This document shows, in pieces, positions 42,426 to 54,020 of a DNA stretch of 64,000 nt. The notes below the pieces were generated by a model that worked only from the letters and a program-made list of their open reading frames with translations, was not told where the DNA came from and did not search any database. The DNA is from Zygnema cylindricum (taxonomy: Eukaryota; Streptophyta; Zygnematophyceae; Zygnematales; Zygnemataceae): positions 124,001 to 188,000 of the forward strand of contig JBBHKE010003504.1 of assembly GCA_037447655.1 (NCBI GenBank), in the 5' to 3' direction. A program made the position numbers and the translations under genes. Each line of letters opens with the position of its first letter. Position 1 is the stretch's first letter.

Positions 42426-43474
42426 TGAAACTCTGAGACCTCCATAAGTCCTTAGAGTGGACAGCTTCCAAGAAGCCTCTAGGATAATCCTGACCCCTTT
42501 GTGTTTAAGCAAAAATAACTGCCACCCTGGCAGACAAAAACTCTGACCAACTTCACCCCTGTGAAGACAAGACTCCCCTGAGTCGATAGCAAAAAGAATC
42601 TCTGAATTTGCTCCCCTGAGCAGTAAGTTATGGAGGGTCAAAGTTGACCTTTTGTATAGAAGCTCTCTGGGAGAGGGGGTCCTATTTTCTAATTTTTCTA
42701 AGTCCTATCTCTCTCACAGACTCTATCTACTGATGTACGGAACCAATCAGAATTGAGTTCCGTACGCAAAAGTACAGCTGCCGGTGTACTTTATGTACGG
42801 ACACTGTACGACATGGCCAAAATGTCGACACATGTCAAATCCGGATTCGGTGCCATAATCTCCGGAGTTTCCACAATCCAACGGAATTTTGCCACGCGTC
42901 ATCTGATGTGGCGATGGCTACAAACCGCCGAAATCTTCCTCCGCGATCTCGGCGCTAATCCCGGCCGTCCGATTAAATTCGGCTTTAATCGTGGCCGTAA
43001 TAAATACATGCGCGGTATTTGTTTCATTTACGAAACAAATGCGCGGTACTGATTTATGTCCGTACCGTAAGTCGTACATTACATATTACTGGATCTATGT
43101 ATCCCGTAATTAATTCTAGTTAAATGGTTTATCGCTTGTATACATAGCTAAATAATTATCAAACTATATGGTTGGTAACACTTACGCTAGATGAAACGGC
43201 TAAGGCTACCGGCTACTTCGTGTCTGCCGGCCGGCAGGTACAAGGATCAAATCCTGCCGCCGGCACATACCTTTTAATTAAATAAATAAACCCTAATATA
43301 AAATTCCCGTAAACCTCAGGATAGCCAAGGTAGCCATGGCTCTAGCTTCCTCTCCAATTTCTCAGTGACTGCGACAAGTTTGAGAGTTGGAGAGAGAAGT
43401 TAGAGATAGACTGCCTCGACTTCTATATTTCTTTTCAGACCTAGAAAATACTAATAAAACCATTAGTTTCTACA
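42426..43474 (-). repeat. Cop4 3' LTR
   Basis: Downstream LTR in element orientation. Preceded by the polypurine tract AAAATAAGGGGAG at 43475-43487. It contains the palindrome TGCCGGCCGGCA at 43225-43236 and the B-box-like GGATCAAATCC at 43244-43254 on the plus strand. Confidence 0.95.
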
Positions 43475-43487
43475 CTCCCCTTATTTT
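43475..43487 (-). promoter_or_regulatory. Cop4 polypurine tract
   Basis: On the minus strand AAAATAAGGGGAG immediately precedes the LTR start TGTAGAAAC. It follows the polyprotein stop (TAG at 43488-43490) directly. Confidence 0.85.
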
Positions 43488-46400
43488 CTAGTCAATCTTT
43501 AATTTCAGACCACACTTCTCCCTGCAAAAAATTAGTTTAGGGGAAGGCACAGATTTGGTCATCATATCTGCTACCATCTCACTATCTGGTCTGTACTCTA
43601 AACTGATTATTTTGTTTTCTACTTTCTCTCTAACAAAGCTGAGTCTGATGTCCATGTGTTTGGCTTTAAAATAGTGTTTAGGATTGGCAGAAATAGCGAT
43701 TGCTGCCTGATTATCACAAAATATTTTCTGCACACCACTCTTAAGGTGACCAAGCTCACCAAGCAAAGACTTGACCCACATCAATTCTTTTACAGCAGAG
43801 CAAGAGGCCATATACTCAGCCTCCATGGTGGACTGAGCAATAACCTTTTGCTGTTTGCTACTCCAACAGCAAGCCCCATCACCCACATATAATACATATC
43901 CAGAAGTACATCTCCTCATCGGAGCATCACCATAACTGGCATCACTCCAAGTAGTGATGTCAGTATTCTCCCCACCCAAATGCAACCATAGATCTCTAGT
44001 TCCTACCAAGTATCTAAGAACTCCCTTAGCTGCCTCCCAATCCTTCTTAGTGGGAGCATTTAGACTTCTACTCAGCACTCCTACAGCTGCAGCTAAATCC
44101 GGCCGGGTACAATTCATAAAATAGATTAGACTTCCCACTACTTGCCTGTAAGGAATAGTCTGCATGAACTTCTGTTCTTCAGGAGATAATTCCTCGTCTA
44201 AGACTATGACTCCTTCTTCCTCACTCCCCTCACTTCCCTTCTTCAATTCCATTGGAGTTGTACAACTATTAGCTTTATCCATTTGAAATTTTTCAAGCAT
44301 GTTCCCTATTGCTTCCTTTTGAGTCAATCTTATAATTTTTCTTTTTCGGTCTCTCTCTACTTGAATTCCCAAAATATATTTTGCTTCCCCCATATCCTTC
44401 ATTTCAAATCTCCCCTTAAGATTGGTTTTCAGTTTATTAATTTTTTCCATTGATTTACTTAAAACAAGCAAATCATCAACATAAATTGCAATAAATATAA
44501 AACCTTCCTCATCTTCGAAAACATAGATTGAGTGATCTGAGCTGATCGGAATATATCCTAGACCGGTAAGAAACTCATCAAGCTTCTTATTCCACTGTCG
44601 GGGCGCCTGTTTCAAACCATAAAGAGATTTAATCAGCCGGCATACCTTACTCTCCATTCCTTCTTCCACAAACCCTTCGGGTTGTCGCATGAAGATCTCC
44701 TCTTCTAATTCTCCATGCAAAAAGGCTGTTTTGATGTCCATCTGGTGCACTTCCATGTCTTCCGCCGCTGCTAAACTGAGAAGTATGCGGACGGAGGGAA
44801 ATCTGACCACCGGGGCAAAGGTTTCTTCGTAGTCAATTCCTTCTTTTTGTGTAAATCCCTTTGCCACTAATCTGGCCTTGTAGCGCTCGATTGTGTTATC
44901 TGGGTTCAGTTTTAGTTTGAAAACCCACTTACAACCGATTGGTTTTCGGTTAGGTGGACAGTCCACCAGCTCCCAAGTATCAGCTGCCATGATTGAAGCC
45001 ATCTCCTCATTGATGGCTGTCTTCCACCGGTTTCTTTCTGGACAAGTCATCGCCTCTCGATAAGTTTGAGGTTCATCTTGATGAGATAGTTTAGTTACCT
45101 TGTTATTAACCTGTTTTTCTTGCAGTCTTTTGCTACTTCTCCTCCCTCCCTCAAAATCTGAGGCCGGAATAGATGGTTCTCGTGGATTCTTTCGAACAAA
45201 CTCGGCTTCTCCCCTATCCCTTGATTCCGAATCAATTTCCACCACGTCTTCCGCTTCGAGTAGAGTTGTCACTGGAGTTTCCACAGCCGAGTCCTTTTCG
45301 GTCTGATTTGTTCCTGCAAGAATGTCATCGTCTCTAAAACCTGGATAGTTAGGAAGCTCAAAGTCATCAGTATTTTATGACTCAAATCTGATTTTTACTG
45401 ACTTTGTATATTTGAAGGGATCCACAGACTTTCCTTCATCCATAACTACTAGATGCTTTACCAAGATTATATCTTCTCTTTTTAGATCATAAACTCTATA
45501 TCCTTTAACATCCTCATCATATCCTAATAAGTATCCCGGTTTTCCTTTAGGATCTAGCTTCCAATTGGACCGATCAGTATCTAGACTGAATACTTGACTG
45601 CCGAAAACCTTTAAATGAGATAAGTCTGGTTTCCGGCCTGTCCATCTCTCATAAGGTGTTTGATCTTTTATAGCTGAAGTAAGAACTCTATTTTTGAGGT
45701 AATTAGCACAGTTCATTGCTTCTGCCCAAAACCTTTTTCCTATCTTCTTATCCGACAACATACTTCTAGCACTATCACTTAGTGTTCTATTTAACCTTTC
45801 AGCTACCCCATTCTGTTCGGGATTTTCTGGCACTGTCTTTTGGTGTTGAACCCCATCTTCCCTCAAAAAATCCTCAAACTGGTTAGAAGTATACTCTCCA
45901 CCATTGTCACTCCTTACTCTCTTGATTGGAGTTTCATGGAGTTTTTCGCTCCATGCTTTATATTGTCTAAAACAGTCCTCAGCCTCTGACTTGTTTTTCA
46001 AAAAATATACTCGGGAATACCGAGACCAATCATCAGTTATAATCATCATAAATCTCTTCCCCCCCGGTGAGGGCACTCTAGCCGGTCCCCAAATATCTGT
46101 GTGTACTAGATCTAGAAGTTTTTCTCCCTTGTAGGTGGCTGTTTTTGGAAAGGGTAATCTGTGTGCTTTACCTTGAGCACACCCACTACAATCACTTATA
46201 TCATCACTCTCACTGAACTGAATCCCTTCCACCACTCCCATCTTTTTCATCTCTCTTAACTTATCTAGATTCACATGCCCAAGCCTCTTATGCCACATCA
46301 TAATATCATGAACACCAGCATAATAAAGTTTCTTCGTTTCATTACTTAAGATCAGCCTAAACATCCCATGGCTACCTTTCTCAGCAATGAAATAGACATC

Positions 46401-47846
46401 CTCCTCAAAACTAGCAGTAAAGACTCCTTCCCTAGTGCTAGTGAAAAAACCCTTATCATCTAATACTGATGTAGAGATAAGATTTTTGTTCAGCTCCGGA
46501 ATAAACAATACATCGCAGAATGTTAATATGGATGTCTTTCCTTCTACTAACACTTTCAGATCTACTGATCCTACAAGAGTAGTGGTGACTATCCTCCCAT
46601 CCCCGTACTCTATCTCTACGGTGGGAATCTTTCTTATCTTAGTGAACAGGTGTCTATCCTTACACATGTGCATTGAGGCACCTGAATCTATAATCCAGCC
46701 TGCTTCACCTTTCAATCCACCGTAAGCACATTTCTGCCTTCGTGGAATTTCAACCTCAGTTTTCGCCTCCAACTCCTCATCCAAAAGGAGCTCATCGTCC
46801 TCGTCCTCGGATTCCGCCTCAAGTACCTGTGTGACAAGGGCCTTTTTCTTTCCTCTCGGGGTACCACCGGTCTGCCCCTCCTTTAACCGAAGCTCGGTAA
46901 TCTTGGTGCACTCTGCCATATAGTGCCCCGGTTTCTTACAAAAATGACATAAACCTTTGGGAGCCCTTGGTTCGAACTCGCCAACCTGTTTTTTCTGCTC
47001 CTTACCCCCATAATTTCCGACTGGTTTCCGGGAATCCTTGTTCCTCCAATCGGTCGCTGTTGCCAAGGCTTGGCCACTCTTTCCTCCCCTTCGGATCTCA
47101 ATCGTATTCTCTTGAACGAGAATCATCCCTACCACTGAGTTCCATATCCACCTTGAGTCTGGCAAGTCCTGCACACGGTTGACTATGTTCTCGAACTCAT
47201 CAGGTAACTTCATTAGTAAACAGTTAACTTTTTCTTTTTCACTAAAAACTTTACCCGCACTCTCTAGCTCCATGAAGAGTGTAGCAAGCTCATTGCAAAA
47301 ATCCAACATATTTCCCCCTTTGTATACATACTCCTTAACTTTCTGATCAGCCAACTGTTGTTGCTGAATCGTACCACTTCGGTACATTTCTATGAGAGCC
47401 ATCCAAAGATCGGATGCCCTCTCTACCTGCAAATGAGGACATGCAAGTCCTTGAGTGAGATGGCGTAGGATGAAGTGTTTTGCCGCCATATTGTTGAAGT
47501 CCCAGGTTTCAGTATCATTCTCCTCGTTCCTCGGAATAGGTGACATGAATGCTAAACCAGTTGCTATTGGTGTGGTCGCCTCCTTCTCCTTTCCTTTGTC
47601 CACCACCTCTCCTTCCTTTGTTTCCTCCGTTGAAGGTGAATCCTCTTTCCTGGTGAATCTGCTTCCTTTAAACCCTGGAGGAATTCCAAGACTTGATGGA
47701 CGCCCCAATCGTCCACTCACTATCCCCCAAAACCTTTTTTCGCATAGAGCTCCTATCATCATACTTTCCCAGTATATGAAGCCAGTTCCATTAAAGATTG
47801 GTACCCTAGAGGGTGGGCCCATAACCTGAAACTCTGAGACCTCCAT
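43488..47846 (-). pseudogene. Cop4 Gag-Pol polyprotein, one in-frame stop
   Basis: From the ATG at 47846 to the TAG at 43488 one frame of 1452 codons contains a single stop, TAA at 45375-45377, where the sister copy Cop6 has GAA. Domains in order: Gag start VMGPPSRVPIFNGTGF; capsid; knuckle CHFCKKPGHYMAEC; protease WIIDSGASMHMC; GAG-pre-integrase MMWHKRLGHVN; integrase core HTDIWGP, VRSDNGGEY, PEQNGVAERLNRT; RT PIGCKWVFKLKLNPDNT, HQMDIKTAFLHG, YVDDLLVL; RNase H WSDASYGDAP, MEAEYMA, CDNQAAIAI. All catalytic residues are visible. The ATG lies 20 bp inside the 5' LTR. One G-to-T change explains the inactivation. Confidence 0.93.
47812..47826 (-). promoter_or_regulatory. Cop4 primer-binding site, perfect half initiator tRNA-Met match
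   Basis: On the minus strand GGTTATGGGCCCACC touches the 5' LTR. It is the exact 15-nt complement of GGUGGGCCCAUAACC in the plant initiator tRNA-Met as I know it. The match is to the anticodon stem-loop, not the CCA end. This is the mode known for Drosophila copia and yeast Ty5. It also encodes Gag residues VMGPP. Confidence 0.85.
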
Positions 47847-48875
47847 AAGTCCTCAGAGTGGACAGCTTCCAAGAAGCCTCTAGGATAATCCTGACCCCTT
47901 TGTGTTTAAGCAAAAATAACTGCCACCCTGGCAGACAAAAACTCTGACCAACTTCACCCCTGTGAAGACAAGACTCCCCTGAGTCGATAGCAAAAAGAAT
48001 CTCTGAATTTGCTCCCCTGAGCAGTAAGTTATGGAGGGTCAAAGTTGACCTTTTGTACAGAAGCTCTCTGGGAGAGGGGGTCCTATCTTCTAATTTTTCT
48101 AAGTCCTATCTCTCTCACAGACTCTATCTACTGATGTACGGAACCAATCAGAATTGAGTTCCGTACGCAAAAGTACAGCTGCCGGTGTACTTTATGTACG
48201 GACACTGTACGACATGGCCAAAATGTCGACACATGTCAAATCCGGATTCGGTGCCATAATCTCCGGAGTTTCCACAATCCAACGGAATTTTGCCACGCGT
48301 CATCCGATGTGGCGATGGCTACAAACCGCCGAAATCTTCCTCCGCGATCTCGGCGCTAATCCCGGCCGTCCGATTAAATTCGGCTTTAATCGTGGCCGTA
48401 ATAAATACATGCGCGGTATTTGTTTCATTTACGAAACAAATGCGCGGTACTGATTTATGTTCGTACCGTAAGTCGTACATTACATATTACTGGATCTATG
48501 TATCCCGTAATTAATTCTAGTTAAATGGTTTATCGCTTGTATACATAGCTAAATAATTATCAAACTATATGCTTGGCAACACTTACGCTAGATAAAACGG
48601 CTAAGGCTACCGGCTACTTCGTGTCTGCCGGCCGGCAGGTACAAGGATCAAATCCTGCCGCCGGCACATACCTTTTAATAAAATAAATAAACCCTAATAT
48701 AAAATTCCCGTAAACCTCAGGATAGCCAAGGTAGCCATGGCTCTAGCTTCCTCTCCAATTTCTCAGTGACTGCGACAAGTTTGAGAGTTGGAGAGAGAAG
48801 TTAGAGATAGACTGCCTCGACTTCTATATTTCTTTTCAGACCTAGAAAATACTAATAAAACCATTAGTTTCTACA
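47827..48875 (-). repeat. Cop4 5' LTR
   Basis: Upstream LTR in element orientation, 1049 bp. It carries the Gag start codon (ATG at 47844-47846) close to its downstream end. Confidence 0.95.
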
Positions 48876-48880
48876 TCAAG

Positions 48881-49020
48881 TTGTTAGCAAAAATGGCAAG
48901 GTTGCAGTTATAGGTGCATAGACAGCAACAAGATGTACCGCATGGATATGGCTAATACGAAGGAGAATGATGTTTTGTACTTTGGTGTTTTGCATTCAGA
49001 TGAGTTGTGGTGTAAAAGGG
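48881..49020 (+). pseudogene. Cop3 continuation after Cop4 (pre-integrase region)
   Basis: VSKNGKVAVIG, MYRMDMANTKENDVLYF and SDELWCKR correspond to Cop5 VSKLGKIAV, MYRMDMAECKEKDVLYS and SENELWHKR. It stops near 49020 in the middle of the zinc region, where Gyp4 sequence begins. Confidence 0.8.
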
Positions 49021-49500
49021 ACAAGGATTATAGGCAACTCAATACACCACAATGCACAGCGGAAAGCTTCAAGGATCCTCCCGTAGCAAAAGCAGGTGCA
49101 CACAGCAGTGTCAGACAAGATGGCGCTTTATTACTCAGGAGAGGATTATAAGATTTAGCGCGCGAGAGTCTACTCAAAGAGTCTATCTCGTACTATGTCT
49201 GTCTTACTATTTAAACTAACTAACTGCTAGTCAACCCAATACTGTACAAATGTACACGTGGACCTTCGCGGTCAACCGAGATCTATCCACAATATTCTTC
49301 TAGAACTATACAGTAAAATCTACATTCAACGGCGTTGCTATACTGCTACGCTGCGTTGCTATGCTGCGCTATGTTATTCTACTAAGTTGCTATGCTGCTA
49401 TGTTGCGCTAATCTGGAATCGCAGCTGCGCTGCTCTGCAACCGCAACTATAGCAGCCTACTTTCTAGCCACTTAGAACTCAACCCTGTAACCGTGTTACA
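49021..49500 (-). repeat. Gyp4 3' LTR (probable)
   Basis: On the minus strand it starts TGTAACACGGTTACAGGG at 49500, directly after the purine-rich AGTGGGAGGCAC. It extends to the Cop3 junction near 49020 (about 480 bp). It contains repeated GTTGCTATGCTGC-type words at 49330-49450. The other LTR is not in the window, so the downstream end is approximate. Confidence 0.5.
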
Positions 49501-49651
49501 GTGCCTCCCACTAATAATTCAGCGTCCCGCTGAACTTTGCTTACTCAGGGTACTGTAATTTCCGGAGTATACCGTATGTTTCCTCACAGTACTCCTGGAA
49601 TACCTGTGGTAGGGTGTCAAGTTGATTATGGAGCTGCTCGCAACGTGTCTC
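49501..49651 (-). other. Gyp4 polypurine tract and 3' untranslated spacer
   Basis: The minus strand has TTAGTGGGAGGCAC adjacent to the LTR. No coding sequence is seen between this and the stop of the extra ORF at 49652. Confidence 0.5.
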
Positions 49652-50753
49652 CTACAGTGCTATATGATGGTCCGCTGCTGCCAAGCGTCTCCGAGTGATT
49701 CGCTCCCGAACCCCGTCCTTCCCTTCCTCCAGTGCCTCTGCTGGTGCCTCAGGTTGCAGCGGAATGGCTGCCGGTGCAGATTCTTCAGGTGCCGGGGCTT
49801 GGGCAGCTTCGGGTTCCTCGGCTTGCTGTGCCCTATATGCTACCCCCTCTGCCTGTTCCCACCGCGGTACTTGCCTCAATTTGAAGGAGATGTGTTTCTT
49901 GGCAGCTGGAGCCCGCTGCAGAGCGTTCTTTCGGGTCAACTTGAGTGCCCGTACCTCGGTTGTAACCTCTGCCCGAGAGATGATGTCATGCAGACGAACA
50001 TCCCACGGGTGGTAACGGCGGAGTAACCCGCGAACGTGCACCTTGTACCGATAGTGCTCTTCAACTACCTCCACAAATGGCAGGGCATGAGGGTTTTGTC
50101 GTACGTAACCCTTATGGTTGTTCCCCAGGTTTTCCTGTGCGCCACGTTGCAGGCCACTCCGAAGGGTCCCAGTACAGGCGCTTGGCGAAGTTGAAAGTAA
50201 GGTCAGGATGCCGAGTGTCGATAGGAGATGGAAAGAGATAATCGGGGATTTCTTCTTCCTGCTCGCTTTCCCTGACCGTGTCCCCTCTTTCCCTTTCGAG
50301 GAGAAATACCTCGTCACCACTAGGGTATTGTGCTTCCGCCTTCTTCTCCGAGCTTTCCGAGGACTGCTCGTCCGCGGTGCTCTCCTTGTTAGGGTCCCTC
50401 ATCACCTCCAGATCAAGGGCACGCTCCTCAATTTGCGGGGGTGTCGGTTCTCGTTCTGGCTCCTCCGCATCCGAAATCACATGGTCTTCCTCATCCTCCT
50501 GATCCCCTTCCTAGATTGGGTTGTACTCGGGGTCTTGTGAATTTTCTGACCCCTCTCCTCCGCTGGTCTCCGCTAGGCCTGCCCCATTACTAGATGTCTT
50601 CTCTGGTTCAGAGACTGCCTCTACCTCCCTCCTCCTGTCTGCCTCTACCATGGCCTCTGCCTCCTCTAACAATCTACCCGGGCGGGGTACATCTCCTCGC
50701 CCTACTCGACCCAGTCGCCGTCTTTTTGGCGGTGGAGAAGACGACGATGCCAT
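49652..50753 (-). pseudogene. Gyp4 extra ORF, acidic/basic protein with YHPWD motif
   Basis: The likely ATG is at 50751-50753 (MASSSSPPPKRRRLGR, with a nuclear-localisation-like basic cluster). The next 130 residues are strongly acidic. The frame has a TAG at 50511 and continues to FAKRLYWDPSEWPATWR. After a frameshift near 50120 it continues with RGLLRRYHPWDVRLHDII and a basic stretch LKLTRKNALQRAPAAKKH, ending at 49652. The EWPxxWR and YHPWDxRL landmarks recur at 20560-20850. It occupies the position of an env or accessory ORF in gypsy elements but shows no signal peptide or membrane segment. I do not recognise the function. Confidence 0.6.
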
Positions 50754-51269
50754 GGATGTTGTGGCGTCGGATAATTCTTGTAGTGCGAGAAGGGAGGGTA
50801 AGCTGGCTGTGCAGAGTGAAGCACTCTTTAAGCCGCATGGACTAGGCTGGGCGCGAGGGCGGATGGCTGCGTTATTACAAAGGGTTGAGGGTTTCACATT
50901 TGGACTTTGTGAAGCGTCGCAGTGTGCGAGGGTATCACAGCGTCCAACATTTATAAAACTGCCCTGCTGCGGCGAAACCGAGGGTTCCTTGTCACCAATG
51001 TGGTGACACACAATTGCGCCGTTGCGCTTTCCTGTCAGTGCAGCGGTGGCGCTGCGTTCCTCCGATGGTACCGTATCCGTGCTGCGATGCGGTGGCTGCG
51101 ACGCTGTATCGCCGAAGTGAGGTAACCTCGTCGCTGCGTTTCTTCGCCGCGTCCCTAATATAATTGCAATGGTTGCGACACTGCGCTTCGTTCCTTTACC
51201 GCGACCGCTGCGATTGCCCCTCCGGTGAAGTTGAGTGTCCTCACTCATCTGAAACCGGCGCAGCAACGC
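50754..51269 (-). other. Linker between chromodomain and extra ORF, open in the same frame
   Basis: The reading frame is open from 51902 to 50513 and joins the chromodomain to the extra ORF without a stop. The translated linker is Ser/Thr/Arg-rich and shows no domain. It could be untranslated sequence that happens to be open, or a true fusion. Confidence 0.4.
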
Positions 51270-52920
51270 AGGAGAACGCAGATCCTCCTCGTTCACCCAA
51301 GAGTCGTCCTCAACGCCGTAGCCCTTCCAACGCACCAGATACTGGTTGGCGTTGGAATGTTGAGAGTGACGCGACTGAAGTATCTCCTCCACCTCATACT
51401 CGTTCGAGGTACTGTGAACGGGGGGCAAATGAGTAGTTTGCCGTCGATAAGGGAACATTGAATCAGGGTTTTTGAACGGTTTAAGCTGGGAAACATGGAA
51501 GACATTGTGGATGTGCCACTCCGTCGGAATATCCAATTTGAAAAGCCACCTCTCCCACACATGATAGTACCGTGAATGGGCGCGTGAATTTTGGTGCCAA
51601 TTTCTTAGAGAGGGCGCCCGGTAAGGAGAGGTTTGCCATATTGAGGCGAACCTTATCACCCACGCGAAAGGCGGTTTCCTTCCGGTGAGAATCAGCCTTT
51701 GACTTTTGTCGATCCTTTGCCAGTTGGAGCGCCTTCGCCGCTTTTTCCAAGTTCCCTTGCAACGTTGTGGCAAAATCCAGAGCTGCCGGTGTAGAGCAGT
51801 CCACGACCAATAAGTTTTGGGGAAGGGTGGGCTGTCGTTTATTGAGGGAGAATGGCGTAGCATTCGTGGACGAGTGCACCGCACTGTTGTATGCCACCTC
51901 AATCTCTGTGAGATGGTTCACCCAATCCGTTTGGTGCACCGAAACATAAGCCCGTAACACCTCCTCTAATGTCCGATTCACCCTTTCAGTTTGACCATCT
52001 GTATGAGGGTGGTAAGCTGTGGACATCGCCAGTTGCGTCCCACATAGCTCGAACAGACTTCTCCAAAAGTGACTCACAAATTTCCGATCCCGGTCGCTGA
52101 CGATCCTCTTTAGGAGTGTGTGATGGCGGAATACCTCTCGAAAGAATAAGTATGCCACATCTCGCACTGTGGCGGTGGTTGTCGTGGGTAAGAAATGAGC
52201 CATTTTTGTCAGGTAATCCACGACGACGAAAATAGAGTCATAACCTTCCCTGGTTAACGGGAGAGCAACGATGAAGTCCATCGAAATCGCTTCCCAAGGA
52301 ACAGATGGTATCGAAAGGTGTTGTAACAGACCTTGGTGACTCGATTCCGCTTTGTTTCTTTTACAAGAGTCACACGTCTGGACATACTCCGCAATGTCCC
52401 GAGTCATGTTTGGCCAATAATACGCCTCAGCGACACGTGCGGTTGTTTTATCCCGGCCGAAGTGTCCACTGAGTAGTTCATCATGACTTAATTTCAGTAT
52501 CGAATGACGTAGCTCGTGGTTTGTCGGTACGTAAAGTCTCGTTGTTTGACTTGGTCTGTATCGCCACATACCATTGGCGGTCTGAACCAATACCTTCCTT
52601 TTTATCAGTTCTTTTAATGTCTCGTCTTCGTCATATGCTGCCTTGATTCTACTTAGCCACTGCTCGTCCACTTGCACCGTACTGGTGACTGCGCTGAGTT
52701 TCGAATCTTGCGCTGTGGCCGCCGCTGCGGTGTTCTTCTTCACAAAGCTAACGTCGACATCCTGCGATGTGTGCGATCGTTGCTCCGCCACTGGAGCAGC
52801 GAATCCGGGTCTTCTCGACAGCCCATCTGCCGGATTCGTCTTGCCCGGCTTGTATTCAATGAAAAGTTCCAGCCCGAAGGTCTGGAGAAACGTCATCCAG
52901 CGCACTTGTTTCTTGGACAA
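51270..52920 (-). pseudogene. Gyp4 integrase with C-terminal chromodomain
   Basis: HDELLSGHFGRDKT and CDSCKRNK form the HHCC zinc domain. The catalytic core has SMDFIVALP, IVSDRDRKF and GQTERVNRTLEEV with all three acidic residues. It continues to RVGDKVRLNMANL. A one-base shift near 51550 moves to the frame of EWHIHNVFHVSQLKPF. The chromodomain (51270-51405) reads EYEVEEILQSR, QYLVRWKGYGVEDDSWVNEE, including the aromatic-cage positions. Chromodomains bind methylated histone H3 and steer such elements toward heterochromatin. Apart from the shift the integrase looks complete. Confidence 0.88.
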
Positions 52921-54020
52921 TTTCGGCTCTGTTTGCAGGTACTCCTAGGCGTGGTGATCCGTGATAACTGTGATCCGCTTTCCCTGAACGTAACATTTCC
53001 AAACCTCCAGCGCATTGATTATCACTATTGTCTCCTTTTCATGGGTGGCCCAGTTAAGCTGCGCTGTCCTTAGTTTTCGACTGTCGTAGGCAATGGGTTG
53101 TATGCCTTTGCCGTGATCCTGCATATGGATCGCTCCAATAGCCGTATCGCTGGCGTCTGTAATTATCGTAGAAGGTAAGTCCGGGTCGGGAACAGCTAAC
53201 ACAGGGGCGGTAACCAACCGTTCCTTTAGCGTGTTAAAAGCTGCCCCTTGCGCCGATGTACACTCATAGGGCACGTCATTCTTAAGTAATTCCGTGAGTG
53301 GTGCAGCGATTTTGGCGAAACCTTCGACAAATCGTCGATAATAGGAGCATAATCCCAGAAAGCTCTGTAACTCCGTAATGTTCACCGGCTGTCACCATTC
53401 CTTCATTGCCCTCGTTTTGTTCGGATCCACTGCGATTCCGTCTCGGCTCACCACATGGCCCAAAAAATCAATTTTCTCGTTCAAGAAGTCACATTTGCTC
53501 CTCTTTGCGTACAACTTATTTTCTCGAAGAACTTGTAGGACAGTTCGTAGGTACTTCATGTGTTCCTCCAACGTTCTGCTATACACGAAGATGTCGTCTA
53601 AAAAGACGATTACAAATGCGTCCAAATATTGTCGAAAGATGGAGTTCATCAGATGCATAAAAGTCGCCGGCGCATTGGTTAACCCAAACAACATTACCAA
53701 AAACTACTAATGACCATACCGAGTTCTAAACGCCGTCTTTTCCACATCCTCGTCAGCAATTCTAATCTGGTGATAGCCGCTCCGCAGATCTATCTTTGAG
53801 AAATATTTAGCACCTCGAAGTCGGTCTAACAATTCGTCTATTTTCAGTAAGGGGTACGCATTCTTGATCGTTAACTTGTTAAGCTCTTGGTAGTCCACAC
53901 ACATACGGAAACCTCCATCTTTTTTATTCACGAAAAGAACGGGGGCTCCATACGGTCACTTGCTTGGTTCTATTGCTCCGGCTTTGACCAACTCCGCGAG
54001 TTGCTTTTTGAGTTCGTCTT
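52921..54020 (-). pseudogene. Gyp4 RT and RNase H
   Basis: [22 protein letters not shown] and [14 protein letters not shown] (53707-53931), then stops, then [17 protein letters not shown] and [10 protein letters not shown] (53392-53700), then ITELQSFLGLCSYYRRFVEG (52945-53385). RNase H: IITDASDTAIGAIHMQD, LNWATHEKETIVIINAL and ITDHHA. Nonsense codons at 53707-53712 and 52945, and a stop at 53392, separate the open pieces. Catalytic FLDD is kept. Confidence 0.85.

Larger units (their letters stand above)
42426..48875 (-). mobile_element. Cop4: young, nearly intact Ty1/copia element
   Basis: The two LTRs are each 1049 bp (42426-43474 and 47827-48875), with TG...CA ends and about nine differences by eye, i.e. 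near 99% identity. The 5-bp target duplication TCAAG is at 42421-42425 and 48876-48880. It has a perfect initiator-tRNA primer-binding site, a polypurine tract, and one long polyprotein frame broken by a single stop. It is inserted in Cop3 in opposite orientation. Total length is 6450 bp. Confidence 0.97.
39395..49020 (+). mobile_element. Cop3: copia element split by nested insertions
   Basis: LTR from 39395 to 41202 (containing a separate LTR at 39869-40916), Gag from 41144, protease up to 42425, then Cop4, then continuation at 48881-49020 into the GAG-pre-integrase region. The sequence TCAAG is duplicated across Cop4, which proves that 42425 and 48881 were once adjacent. Gyp4 truncates it at about 49020, so integrase, RT and the 3' LTR are not seen. 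Confidence 0.8.

Noticed and set aside
42753-43052. 99-codon open frame antisense in the Cop4-family LTR, also at 48154-48453 and 40291-40590
   Set aside because: The copies are near-identical because the LTRs are young; the frame is lost in the older Cop6 LTR, and no domain or start context supports a gene.
43188-43254. Functional tRNA gene on the plus strand of the Cop4 LTR
   Set aside because: An A-box-like and a B-box-like word are present, but there is no acceptor stem and no convincing anticodon arm, so it is kept only as a tRNA-like observation.
49652-50753. Gyp4 extra ORF as an envelope gene
   Set aside because: The position fits, but there is no signal peptide, membrane segment or Cys pattern; an NLS-like basic cluster and long acidic tract argue for a nuclear or unknown role.
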